The translations under genes and the position numbers were made by a program. A DNA stretch of 64,000 bases, taken from positions 1,575 to 65,574 of the forward strand of contig MNCI01006836.1 in the NCBI GenBank assembly GCA_015680685.1, given 5' to 3'. The notes beneath the pieces were generated by a model. The model had not been told where the DNA came from. It was given only the letters and a program-made list of their open reading frames with translations, and searched no databases. Positions within the stretch are counted from its first letter, which is position 1, and the number at the start of each line of letters is the position of its first letter. Positions 45,646-57,099 of this stretch are shown piece after piece. Source of the DNA: Gnetum montanum. Taxonomy: Eukaryota > Streptophyta > Gnetopsida > Gnetales > Gnetaceae.

Positions 45646-46232
45646 GTAAGAATTCATCTGCTACAATGTTAAACTAACACAGCTCATCTGCTATGACATT
45701 AAATTGGCACAAAGGTCCACTATAACTATAAAATACCATAGCTCATTCTTGTGTCATGACGTTAAACTAGCACAATGCATCTACTAAGACTCTAAACTGG
45801 CAGTCCACCATGACTTTAAACTAGTAGTCTACCATGATTCTAAAGTGGCATAGCACGTCCACTAAGATGTTAAACTAGAATAGAGCAATCTACTAAAACT
45901 ATAAACTAGCATAGCATAGTCTATGAAGATCTTAAACTAGGCCCAATAGTCCACTAGGACCTTAAACTAGTAAATCCATGGTCTACCAAGACCTTAAAAT
46001 GGGTCCACAATCAGTCGTTAATAACTTTTTTCATCCTTCTGTAAGCAAGCAAGTGAGCATACTACAACCCTCCTTCACATCAAGTAAGCAAGCACGCTAC
46101 AATTCTAAAATAAAGCACTTGCAATTTGCACAACCTATGTCACTCATATGGCCTTCTGCATTTGGTCATCTATAGTCTATTTGCATTTATGTCTTGTTTG
46201 ATTTTCTTATCTGCTCAAAGTTGTGTTTGTAG
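45646..46232 (+). repeat. Intron-like 3' UTR repeat array of element A
   Basis: Starts at GCAAG|GTAAGAATTC (45646) and ends at TTGTGTTTGTAG (46221-46232), the same borders as in element B. About twelve degenerate units of about 30 bp, such as TCCACTAAGACTATAAACTA, fill 45655-46005, then a T-rich run leads to the acceptor. Tandem repeats in the 3' UTR are a known feature of Tat/Ogre-type elements. Confidence 0.7.
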
Positions 46233-47126
46233 GATAAAGCCCAAGTAATCGTATGAAGGTGCATCTCATCACAACAGCAAGTTGCCACATTGCTCCGATG
46301 TGTAGGATTGGACTAGCTAGACCTCTCAAGAGTGCATATTCCTATTATTCCATTAGAGCCTACTCACATCTACTCCTACATCTCGATACCCTTTCATTCC
46401 CCACATAACAAGATTACAAGCCTTTTTAACACTCACATGCTATGACTACATGACACCCTCTTCAAATTAAGCTTCAAAACCCAAGATAGACATAACATGA
46501 GTCATCTCATGGGGAGCCTCTATCAGCCAATAAAATCCTAGGTGGATGTAACATAAGTCATCTGAGGGAGGAAACACTTGTTGTACAGATAAAATGTAGT
46601 TTAGCAAATAACAAAGTAAATCCCATTGAGTGACATGCAACCCACTTGATGGGAAGCATCTCATAACAACATTTAGTAATGTGCAAAGCTCAAAGAAGGC
46701 TCACCCCATGAAAAAATGGGGGAAAAAGCATGTCACCAAGCAATCTAGCAACAAAGCAGTTTCACAACTAACCTAGCCTTGAATCTACACCTTGACTCTC
46801 TCACAAGCACTTCAACGAGAGATCAATATTTTCAAGGGTAAGCCACTCCAGTGCCATGGTTACCATCAGCTATGATGTCCTTGTGTCATAACATCTTGCT
46901 TGCACCTCATCTTGCCTTTTATCCTCAACTCATCACCTACACATTTTACTCCTACTTCTCACCTACTATCTAGCATACCACTATCCACAGTACTCTTGGA
47001 CAGGGTGCAACAATATCCAATTAGGTACTGAAGAGCAAAGTTGGTGCAAAGTATGCTATGGTGTTTTGCTATTCTTTGTTGACATCTCTCAAGCCACTGC
47101 TCTAGATGTCAACAAAGAGGAACCAA
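46233..47126 (+). other. Element A 3' UTR and polypurine tract
   Basis: No ORF of interest. It contains a repeated GGATGTAACATAAGTCATCT-like segment (46484-46562) and ends CAACAAAGAGGAACCAA (47110-47126), matching the B polypurine tract at 35616. Confidence 0.7.
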
Positions 47127-48495
47127 AGAAACACCACCAAATCTAGAGTATGGCATATCGACTACAAATTTTGGCTAAGTGTTGAGACTACACTCTTTCC
47201 CAATTGAGAGCATAGTCAACCTCTCATAGAGAGTGTAGTCAATATGAGGGCCAGTTTTTACAAATGTTTTCTAAGTGTTAACACTATGCGCTTCTCCAAC
47301 CCAAAACATAGTCAACCTGTCATGGAGAGCATATTCAACATGAAGGCCATTTTTTTGCAATTTTGGGTAAGTGTTGAGACTACACTCAACCCCAGATAAG
47401 AGCGTAGTTAGCCTCTCATAAAGAGCATAGTCAACAAGAAGACTAATTTTCTAAATTTTGTTTTCTAAGTGTTGACACTACACTCAACCCCAGTTGAGAG
47501 TGTAGTCCACCTCTTATGTTGGGTGTAGTCAACGTGAAGGCCATTTTTCATAGTGTTTTCTAAGTGCTACCACTATGTCCTCCCCCAGAAGGAAGCCTAG
47601 TCAACCTCTCATAGAGAGCATAGTAAGTAGGAAGGCTAGTTTTGCAAATTTTTTCTAAGTGCTAACACTACGCTCTCCCCCAAATGAGAACGTAGTCAGC
47701 CTCTCATAGAAAGCATAGTTAGCAAGAAAGCCAGTTTTGCAAAATTTTTATAGGTGTTGACACTATATTTTCCCCCAACCTAGAGCATAGTTAGCCTCTT
47801 GTATAGAGTGTAGTCAACTAGAACAGTTTCTAGCAGCCTCCACAGCATAACAAAAACACTTAGCTCAGCTTTAGAATGTAGTCAACTCACCTTCAGCAAG
47901 CGTAGTTGACAAAATGCTTCTTTCTTATATCCATTTTTATCCCAAAATTGTAACTACACTTGACGCCATTCAAGAGAGTGGAAAGCATAGTCTCGTAGAG
48001 CATAGTCTTTGAGTTTCATTTTTTTTGATACCTTGTAGTCTTCTCGGCACACACATGCAATTGGCAGCATAGTTACAATCTCACAGTCTCGTAGAGTCTA
48101 GCAGAGCATAGCAAAGCACAACACCACCAATCCCATAAATACATCACATTAACAGTGATGAAGCTAAGCATAGTCCCAACTGTCCCCTTCATTACATGGT
48201 AGTCATCTTGCATTTTTCACTAACCTAGACCTATAAATACTCATGCCCTTAAAGTTTTTAGGGTTGGAAAATTGAAGGATTGGAAAACCTAAGGAGCACT
48301 TGGAAGAAAACCAAGAAGAGGAAAAGTTATAGACCATCACAAACCCCTACAGCCCAAAAAAACACCATAGCCAATAGTACATCATGGTGGCCAACCTGAC
48401 AGACATAAACACCTCAACAAAATACCAATCTTTGTGGCCAGACACCTCAAGTACTATGACTATGCTGTCCACTATGCTTTTTGTACACCATGTAG
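47127..48495 (+). repeat. Element A 3' LTR, truncated at its 3' end
   Basis: Starts AGAAACACCACCAAATC (TG changed to AG). About seven U3 tandem units (47166-47790), TATAAATA at 48232-48239, and homology with the 5' LTR ends abruptly after GTACACCATGTA at 48495. The last 470 bp of the LTR are missing and element C sequence begins at once. Confidence 0.82.
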
Positions 48496-48529
48496 GTAAA
48501 ATCGAAATATGAGTCAAAATCAATATACT

Positions 48530-49600
48530 CATGAGCTTTTCTAAGGTAGCCTAATAATGTGGATTCCATGAGGATCCAGCATCCTTATATAATAGCTTTG
48601 TGAGAGTGAAAGTAATAAGAGAAAAATTCTCCATAATCCTCTTTTGGTAACCTACTAAATCAAGAAAATTTATAATCTCTTTAAAATTTTTAGCGATAGA
48701 CTAATCCCAAATAATTGATACCTTAGCAAGGTTCATAGCTATATTAGCACTCAAAATAGCATATCCTACAAACTAAATCTCACAGTATCAAAATAAATAC
48801 TTCAAATGTTGAGCAAATAACCAATACTCTGTAATTGTCTACAATATTTTTCTCAAATGCTATTTATGAACATCGTTCAATAGTGAGTATACCAATAGGT
48901 CATCCATGAACACAATGACAAAATGATCTAGGTATAATTTCATCACACTATTCATGAGATGCATGAACACTATAGAAGCATTAGTAAGTCCAAATGGTTA
49001 AACCATGAACTCATAATGTCAATACCAAGTCTAGAAGACTATCTTAGGAACACCCTCCTCTTTTATGTGAACTTGATGATATCTAAACACAAATATACCT
49101 TTAAGAACACTAGATCTTCTTTTAACTAATCAATTATATCATCCATGCAAGATAAAGGGTACTTATTCTTCACAATCATCCAACTAAGCTATCAATAATT
49201 AATGCACAATCTCATGCTACCATCCTTCTTCTTAATGAAGAGAATAAAAACATCCTAGGAAGATACACTTGGAAAAATTATACTCTTATTTAGTAGCTTC
49301 TAAAGTTGAATCTTTGATTCAATCAACTTGACAACTAACATCCTATGTAGATCCTTAAAAATAGGCTCAACACTAAGTTTGAGAGCAATCTCAAACTCAA
49401 CATCATATCTTGAAGATAAACCAAGAAACTTTTAAAAAAAGATATCAGGAAGCTCATGAATAATAAAAATTTGATCGATCCCCTACAAGGAAAAAGGTTT
49501 ACTAATATAAAATAAAAAATAGGAGTGATGCTTCAGTAGCAAACAGAGAAAATACCTTGAAGAAAAACCATCCAACTTAACCTTGCATAGCTTGGTATGC
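48530..49600 (-). pseudogene. Element C reverse transcriptase
   Basis: Readable motifs in order: FILFIKKKDGSMRLCINY (about 49260-49200), then [13 protein letters not shown] (about 48990-48950), and [12 protein letters not shown] with FMDD at 48910-48899. This is the strongest motif order in element C. RT ends within about 350 bp of the junction with A. Confidence 0.8.
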
Positions 49601-50060
49601 ATAGTCACCTAAACATCAACATTTATTAATAAGAAAATCATCTTTTGACAATAGTCTAATTTTTCTAGATAGTAAGATAACCAATCAATTCCCAAGATAA
49701 TATCATATTATTCTAGACTCATGATATGTGAAGCAATAAGCTAAGAAACATCTTAAATTACCAATGATATAAATCTATAGACTTGATCCATACCAGTCAC
49801 ACCACCACCAATGATGCTAATGATAAGCCCTTAAATAAGAAACTAAATCTCCAAATCCAAACATCTAATTATTAATGGATCAAAAAAAGAATTACTAAAA
49901 CTATAATATAAAAGAATCAAAACTACAAAATCTAAAATCATACCTCCAATCTCTATAACTATATTGGATAGAACTTTAACTAGCATATTAGTAAAAGCAT
50001 ATACATATGCATGCATTGTAGTATCTTCCTGATCACCTACTAGTTCACCATTCTACGAAC
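49601..50060 (-). pseudogene. Element C protease region
   Basis: Recognised by the ILGIDWLSYYLEKLDY block (about 49700-49650), typical of the end of gypsy proteases. The active-site triplet is not recognisable because of stops. Confidence 0.55.
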
Positions 50061-51110
50061 TTCCATTACCTAAATGCTTAAAATAGTTGAAGCTCTTGTC
50101 ACCTAACTAGCCACAATTATAGTTGTTGGCACAATCCCTCCAAATATGGCTAATTGTTTTGCAAGCTTGATAAGTGATGGGTTTATGAGTGGCCCCACCA
50201 CCTAAAGACTATTGATGCTACTACCCATCAAATCTAGAAACCTTGACTCATTTGGATTCACTAGACTTCATAAAATAGTTTTATTCTCTCTTCTAAGAAT
50301 GATCTTGTCATACTACCTTTACTAACTAACTACACTCTGGGTCCATGGCATTAACATGTGCATCCTCAAATGTATGAAGACAAAGAGAAAGTAAGTGATT
50401 CTAAATGGATGCATAAATATCATAGATAAAATGATTTTCTCTAGCCCTTTTGTTAGAATGTATGAGGTACATACATACTCAGCACTAAAAGCTTGCATTC
50501 ATACTTGATGATGGATCAATTATTCTAGTAAAGATAATAGAACCCATCAAATTTCATGTCCACATAGTCCAAATAAATATAATAATAATTGAAATGAGCA
50601 AAGAAATCACTCTAGGAAACATCATAATTCTATCAATGATGTACCTTCTCTTGGATAGCCCACTAATAACTAATAAATCTTTGAACTATTAGGTTAATAA
50701 TCAAGTGTGATGTGTTGGAGTATAGCCCATTGACTTGAAATTCTTCATGACATTCTCCAACCACTTGGTGATAGCAGTAGGATTCTCATCGCTCTAGAAG
50801 CTAGGTAATTCTAGCTTGTGTAATTACGTCAAAAATTCATGTTTAATTGATCATTTACCATCACCATCACTTCCTAAAGCAATGAGTGTCAACAGTGACT
50901 TTGAGTTCTTCTTCATATGCTAACAAAGGAACTAGAATAGATAATACTTTATATCTACTTAATTAATCTTCTCATTCATGCTAGAAGTAGGAGTTACAGG
51001 TTCCATTTATGGATTTTTTATGAGCTCCTCCATTTGATTAAGAATGACATTAGGCATCAAAGTTGGATTGCTAGGCCCAATTCATCCTTCTATCATTATC
51101 ATGTACACCT
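50061..51110 (-). pseudogene. Element C gag
   Basis: The capsid segment NPTAITKWLENVMKNFKSMGY (first 20 residues at about 50795-50735) is typical of plant gypsy gag. A zinc-knuckle remnant, CKTISHIWRDC, lies at about 50170-50135, followed by a second Cys-rich stretch. Frame broken by many stops. Confidence 0.7.
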
Positions 51111-51167
51111 CTAGCAAATATCATCACTAGTTACAATAATATGAAATGACAAAATCATCAAACCTAT

Positions 51168-51179
51168 GCTCTAATACTA
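51168..51179 (-). promoter_or_regulatory. Element C primer-binding site, tRNA-Met type
   Basis: Minus-strand TAGTATTAGAGC followed by ATAGGTT, decayed from TGGTATCAGAGC by C-to-T and G-to-A changes, six bases from the LTR end. Confidence 0.65.
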
Positions 51180-51184
51180 GCTTA

Positions 51185-52137
51185 TAACATCCTTCTTTCT
51201 AGCCTTAGGTTGAAGAGTATTACATTAGGTATAGAATAGCTAATAAATAGTTCATCATGGTAAGAGAAGATGGAAATCAAAATAAACTAACATGATAATA
51301 AAGTGAAAGGTATTACGATGAATTCATGATGAAAAGAAAAATAAGAAATATTAAAAGTGAAAGATAAGAATATAGTTAATTAACAAAAATACTTATAAGA
51401 AAATCTAAATCTAAACTAAAAAGAGACAAAGGAATATAAGTCTAAAGATCCAAAGTATAATTATAAATATCCAACAGTACTATGACATGTTCAACCAAAT
51501 TATAATATCCATAATCTAAATACATGATGAATAAAAATAATAATCTAATACATTTTTTTAAAATATCATAATACTATTAAGAGAAAAATAAAAAAATTAT
51601 GAAAAGTAAGCATCCATAAAATTCAAAGATTAATAGTAATAACAAAGATCCCCTCTCTCCATCTAGCTTTGGTAACATGAAAGTAAAAGAGGATGAATTA
51701 GTATACATTAAGTAACAAACCTTTACATCTCCTCTAGTTTAAACAAGGGTAAGACTTATGATGGCTAGGGAAGGATATGTTGGCCTATAATACATGTTAG
51801 TAAGTGAAAATAATCCAAAAATCATAGCTCATGCATTAAATAACATATGAACATCAACTAAAAGAAAATCAAACTAAATAGCCTACTCCATCAATCAATC
51901 TACAAACAAGAAGAGTAACACACACCACACTCAATTTCAAATGTATGAATTATTAACATATGTACTTATTTTAAATTTTTGAAAAACATTTCAAAATATC
52001 ATGCACATTGATTTATTTATTTATCTCAAATAAACTACTAGTACTAGAAACATCACCTAGGTATTGGTGTAGGAGTTAGCCCCTCACTAACTTAGGGTTT
52101 ACTCATTATAGGTGGCTACTAGTTATTGGCTCCAACA
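51185..52137 (-). repeat. Element C 5' LTR (about 950 bp)
   Basis: Minus strand starts TGTTGGAGCCAATAACTAG at 52137 and ends near GATGTTATA at 51185, next to the primer site. The partner LTR is not in the window, so the borders are set by terminal TG and the primer site only. Confidence 0.55.
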
Positions 52138-52413
52138 AGATATATATACCTCTAAATAGCTTTTTTTGGAATTTCAAGTTAACTAATGGACTAGTATATT
52201 TTTCTAACAAAGATAACCTGAAAGAACTAATAAGTTATTTTACTTATTCTAATAAATAGTCAACATCTTTTTTATCTATCTTTTAAGAATTAGATACTAA
52301 CATTTTTCTTCCTTTTTAGCTCCTAAGTTTAAAATCTCAAAATCATAATGATAGTAAACAAAAAAAACTATGAAAAATTATATTTAATAAATTCAAGTTA
52401 TCTATAAATGTCC

Positions 52414-52784
52414 TCATCATCATCATCATTCTAGTCTTATCACATCAAAATGGGGTAAGCTATGTGAATTCTTCTCTACCATTCACCTCTATGAAGAGAT
52501 AGATCCTTGTTTATTTCTATTTTCTTCATATCATCTTTGATCATTTTTTCCCATAGCTTCTTTGATCTTCCTTTTGATGACTTTTCTAGAATAGTGACAT
52601 AGCAATGTTATTTATAAGCTCATTGTCTGATCTTCTTTGCACATGTCCAAACCATCTAAATCACCATTCTTGTAGCTTATCTAAAGTAAAAGCTCCTTCA
52701 AGTCTTCCTCTGATGTATGTATTATCTAGATTATCTCTTCTACTAACAATCAACATCCATTGAAGCATTCAAAAGAATAACAGT
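52414..52784 (-). mobile_element. 3' end of an RTE-like LINE
   Basis: Minus-strand reading NTYIRGRLEGAFTLDKLQEW (about 52715-52655), then RWFGHVQRRSDNE and a KSHQKEDQRSYGKK stretch, matching the C-terminal end of RTE-type ORF2 that normally ends near HVADP. It ends in (ATG)5-6 (52429-52414), the trinucleotide tail typical of RTE elements. Element E4 inserted at 52784. No clear LINE continuation was found on the far side of E4. Confidence 0.65.
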
Positions 52785-53763
52785 TGATGAGAGTAGTTAC
52801 TCTAATAATTAGAGTGGTTATTATTACGAAAATTACTTAATTATTAGAGTGGTTATTATTAGAGTAGTTACTCTAATTATTAGAGTGGTTATTATTCGAG
52901 TAGTTACTCTAATTATTACAATGGTTATTATTAGAGTGGTAGTTTCTCTAAAATTAGAGTGGCAGTTTCTCTAAAATTAGAGTGGCAGTTTTTGTAATTA
53001 TTAGAGTAGTTGCTCCCAAGCCTATAAATACAGTGCCTAGGCACATAATAGGTAATTTAAAAAGAATAATTTAAAAAAGGAAGTCTTTTAGGAGTCAAGT
53101 AGTGAAACTCTAGCCAAGTGCCCGTAGCAGGAGGTCTAAGTGTGGATGGATCTTTATTCGAGCAATGTGTACCTGAGCACATCTTGTGTACAGCAATATA
53201 GACAAGCTCTTGGATTCATCCTTGTAGCACTTGAGATTTGTTTTCTTACTCATTTCCTTTATTTTATTTTATTTTTCATTTATTTTATTTTATTATTTTA
53301 TTTAATTTTATGCACTTTACATTTCTATTATTAGCACACAGAGTACGATCACTTCGAGCATACATGTAACACTTGGTAACCCAGTAACGATTAGTGTTTA
53401 GTAATCCTAGTAGTGTTGTGCTGGTTTACAATGTGTACGGCAAGTGAGAATGGATACTGGTGTTAGGATTAGTTTAAAGCCTAGTTAATCAATAGTTAAG
53501 TTAAATTAGTCACTTAGTTATCTCTCTCTCTCCTCCCTTATTAGCAACAAGACATAAAAACATAAAAGCTATAAAAATCATATGCCTCAAACTACTTAAC
53601 CATACAATCATGACATACAAGTACATTTGGGAAGACAACGATCAACCAACCTATCCTTGTTTCACAAAGTTACATAGGCGCTTAGTCCTTGGAATTCGAC
53701 TGGATCATGCATGAAACACTTGTATTCATATGGTTGAGCATAGGGGTACCTCGCCGCTCATCA
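52785..53763 (+). repeat. E4 5' LTR (979 bp)
   Basis: The U3 (52787-53010) is a minisatellite of palindromic units, followed by TATAAATA at 53023-53030. A CTTTATTCGAGC segment (53150) and an (A/T)-rich R/U5 with (TTTTA)n follow. The ends are TGATGAG and CTCATCA. Partner is 60518-61540. Confidence 0.92.
52787..53010 (+). repeat. Palindromic minisatellite in U3 of E4 5' LTR
   Basis: Units of about 36 bp alternate AGAGTAGTTACTCTAATTAT and TTAGAGTGGTTATTATTAGA. Each contains the inverted repeat TTAGAGTRGTTACTCTAA, able to form a hairpin. It sits directly upstream of the TATA box. The 3' LTR has a longer version (60520-60785). Confidence 0.85.
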
Positions 53764-53764
53764 T

Positions 53765-53785
53765 TGGCACTATTTCTGGGGACTT
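53765..53785 (+). promoter_or_regulatory. E4 primer-binding site, decayed tRNA-Asp type
   Basis: TGGCACTATTTCTGGGGACT starts two bases after the LTR end. It keeps TGGC and CTGGGGA of the tRNA-Asp complement, with the middle changed. E1's version (7051-7067) is better kept. Confidence 0.6.
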
Positions 53786-53899
53786 AGTTGTTTGTGTGCT
53801 AACTAGAACTTAGGAAATCATTCACATCATTGGAAAGAACCATTAGGATTGATTGAGAAAATAATAAATAAGAATACATTGCACACTGAATAGACAATC

Positions 53900-56215
53900 A
53901 TGTATGCTTCTTCATACAATAGTGTCTCACTGCCTAGGTTTGAAATAGGAAATAATCAGCGGCATAATACACATGACGTTGATTTGCCAGTCCCTCAACA
54001 AGTTTGAGTGGTATATATTCATCCCGATGAGTATATACTAGACTTCATCTTTATCCTCCATCAAGATGAACAACTACATTGGCAAGACTTAGAAGGTAAC
54101 ATAGTGTTACCTCCAGATCATTCAATTCTGAGCATGCTTCTTCATGCCCTCACACAAATTGGCATGCCGCACTTATATGTAGAATACGTTGTGCAAGACC
54201 ATGACTCGAGAGAATACTATTCAATAGAGGCATAACATTAAAGGGACTTGCAACAGAAGAGACATCATAAGTCTTTGAAGGGTAAGTGGTCCTAGGATGT
54301 TCCACATGTCTTAAGTGAAATGAGGATGGTGAACCTACCTCAGGTAGTCTCTCACACAATGATGTTCCTTCCCTTGACTTTGGCCAAGGGGTTGTGTATT
54401 AGGACCTTCATTCCACTATTCATAACCCAGGTTCTGATACCCACGGGCACAAAGGGTCTAAAAAAAGGACACGAACTCATGATATAGGTGGACATTCTAA
54501 TCACAATCACGATTGGGGCCGAGACCGCAAAAGAGAAGGTAGCATACACCATCATGGTGACAATTCTCCTTCTTCTTCACCTTCATCGTCTCCTTCATCC
54601 TCTTCTTCAGTATCTAGATGTAGTCATAAGGAAAAAGACCATAGGAATAAAGGTAGGAAAATTGTAAGTCATAGAAGAAACAACTAGGAAAGGGGACGAA
54701 GGCATTCTAGAGAATCACAAAATAGAAGAAGGGAGAGTAGGGAACAATGTAGGCATCATAGATTCCATGGACAAGACAATCACGATGAACCCCTACTCAC
54801 TACTTGAAGTATGTTAGACATAACTGAGGCTGTTAGAATTTCAATAAGGCACTAGAAAGATAGTAGGATCAAGAGATTAGATATGAACAATATCCCATGA
54901 TTTGAAGAGGGATACAACACTGATCCTTAGAATCATTTACAAGAATTCCATGACAGGTGTGCTTAACAAAACATAGAGAAAAAATGGCAAAAACTTAAGT
55001 TGTTCCCACAGATACTAGTTAAAGAAGCAGAAAGCTGATATGACAACTTAGAACTAGAATCTATTTGTAGATGGAGTACTATTTTAGAATTATTCAATGA
55101 TAAGTACCAAATGTACTCCTGAGTGTCTAACTTGTGAAGGTAAATACAAGGCTAGAAACAAGGAGGACATGAACCCCTGGATGCTACCATGGGCTGATAT
55201 TATGCACTATTACATTGTTGTCCTGGCCATGGTTATTCTCAAAGGGATCAACTGCACCATCTCATGGATGGGCTTAGGCATGAAATGAAAACAACCCTAG
55301 GGACTTATGCCTAAGGAAGATTATCCGAGCTTAGGTCCCATCAAATACAAAGACTGTTGGAGCAAGTTGCTAAGGAAGAAGGTGAGCTATAGAAGAGAGA
55401 AAGTGTAGAAGAGTATAACCAAGATCCTTCCCTCTAGAAGAGAGGAGTAAGATTTTGTGAGCATGAAGAAGAATCACCACTCGAAGAGATGGTGAATAGG
55501 AAAACTTTGCCTATGCAAAAGATGACATCAAAAGTTTCGGCAAAGGTAGATCAAATGTGGGATTCCCTAGATAGTAGTTTTCAAGTTTTTCTTAAAATAG
55601 TAGAGGAGTCTAGAGAGTAAGGTAGTGATCGTGAAGAAAGGAAAAAGAGAGAAGCTGAACATGCATGTAGCAAGGGTAAGGAAAAAGTTGCCACCATTGA
55701 AGAGGTTATGGACTCGGAAATAGACAATGATAGTGGATGTGAAATATGTCAATATGACCATCCTAAGGGATGTTTCCTTGTGATCTCATATCTGTAAGAG
55801 TTCGGGGTGTATGCACTCAACCCATGATTGAACAAATGGCAAGCTCCCCGAAGGTTACCTTATCCTCAAGGTAGTCCAAGAAAGTTTCACCAACCCTTAA
55901 CGTATTATCCAAGTGGAACTCCACTACAACCAATTGAGCAATATCAATAGTGGAAGCACATGCAATCATGGGGAATGCCACCACCAAGGAAACATTATCC
56001 TTACTAGCAACCTGACTCATATGGATATTACACGCAACAAACAATCTCCTCACACGACTCTACTTGTCACGTCACTTCTCAACCTCACTAACAAGCCCAC
56101 CAGTATTATGGGACTTCCTCTTCTAGAGGTGATATTCCACAAGTATATCATCCTTCTCATCTGGCTGCATCTCTTCCACCAATAGCTCCACTACCACTAC
56201 TCTAGCTATGTAGAG
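53900..56215 (+). pseudogene. gag: E4 gag with RS/R-rich N-terminal region
   Basis: The frame starts at ATG 53900 (MYASSYNSVSLPRFEIGNNQ). A Ser-then-Arg/Ser-rich segment (54510-54780; NSPSSSPSSSPSSSSS, then RRHSRESQNRRRESREQC) recalls RS domains. The capsid core, KKWQKLKLFPQILVKEAES to LELFNDKYQMYS, lies at about 54975-55120. The zinc-knuckle-like CEICQYDHPKGC is at 55737-55775, followed by a P/Q/Y-rich tail (YPQGSPRKFHQPL). E1 shares everything from about DEPLLTT onward but not the RS region. Frameshifts and TAG stops occur throughout. Confidence 0.82.
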
Positions 56216-57000
56216 TGAAATTCCTATCTAGCTACAGTACATAATGCCACAAAGGCTATTAACTCTCAACCTACTGTTAGTTCCAATAACCACATGAAGA
56301 AAAGACCTTTCTTTAGAACCAACAGACCAACCAAGCCCTTGTAATCACAAGCGAATAATTCCTTAGATGGCTTAGTATCAATCAAAACTTCAGAGCCTCC
56401 TTCAACTCAACCACTACACTCAACGCATATGGTCATGCTGACACATGCCATCACTGATTGGATCAAAGCTAGCCACCTTCCTATGAAATTCTCTAATCTT
56501 GGGAGTCCTCTGATATACTTACAAATCACTAGAAATGCACCATGCAAGGATCTTTTGGATTTAGATTCTGGTGTCAACTTGATTTCTCAAGAAATGTACA
56601 AGGCTTGGAACTTGCCTCCATTGAAAAAGAGAAACATCCACCTAGAGTTGGATAACCAGTCCATCACTGTCCCATTGGGACTAGTGGAAGACATTGTTAC
56701 CACTATTTGTGGGTGGTCATACCCAGCTGACTTCCTAGTGATTCAGGTAAAAAATGGTAAGGGGAACTTTCCAATCATAATGGGAAGAGCATGGCTAAGC
56801 ACCATCAACACATGCCTAGGAATTTGTGATCTTTTCCTAGAAATATCAAAGGAAAATACATTCGGAAAGATCGAGAAGAAGAAAGTTCCATGCATTGCAT
56901 ATAGTGACATAGGATGTAATTGCATGTAGAGGTCATGGGTTGTGTAAAGTTTAACATTGTCTGCATGCAATTAGTGTGCATAAGTGATTAATATACAAAG
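56216..57000 (+). pseudogene. E4 aspartic protease
   Basis: A 166-codon open stretch (56429-56929) contains LLDLDSGVNLISQEMYKAW (DSG catalytic triad, about 56558-56614), then LELDNQSITVPLGLVEDIV, and FPIIMGRAWLST (about 56769-56804), the closing block of Athila-type proteases. Best-kept domain of E4. Confidence 0.85.
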
Positions 57001-57099
57001 ATGCCTATATGCAACAACCACAAGATAAGAAGACACCTAGTGACTGATAATTGATCAAGAAAGCAGTTCACTCATATGCATGGAACCAATTGAGGGTTT

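Larger units (their letters stand above)
14144..48495 (+). mobile_element. Tat-like Ty3/gypsy element A, host of two nested insertions and an antisense gene
   Basis: Order on the plus strand: 5' LTR (14144-15868), primer-site-like sequence, gag and protease (16169-26728, split by the pararetrovirus), an intron-like region 26729-42129 with an antisense gene (itself split by element B), pol with RT, RNase H, a second RNase H and integrase (42130-45618), a 3' UTR with an intron-like repeat array, a polypurine tract, and a 3' LTR cut off at 48495. The second RNase H, the DNG-type protease and the gag Cys-His motif place it near Tat/Ogre-type elements (family knowledge). Without the nested pararetrovirus and B the element would be about 18.5 kb, within the range of such giant elements. 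All ORFs are broken. Confidence 0.8.
48496..52137 (-). mobile_element. Third Ty3/gypsy element C, 5' two-thirds
   Basis: Minus-strand order: LTR (52137-51185), Met-type primer site, gag, protease, RT; it stops at 48496, where A's LTR begins. RNase H, integrase and the 3' LTR are absent from this window. The Met primer site and the single-chain gag/RT motifs suggest a chromovirus-type lineage, though no chromodomain can be checked. Stops throughout. Confidence 0.75.
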
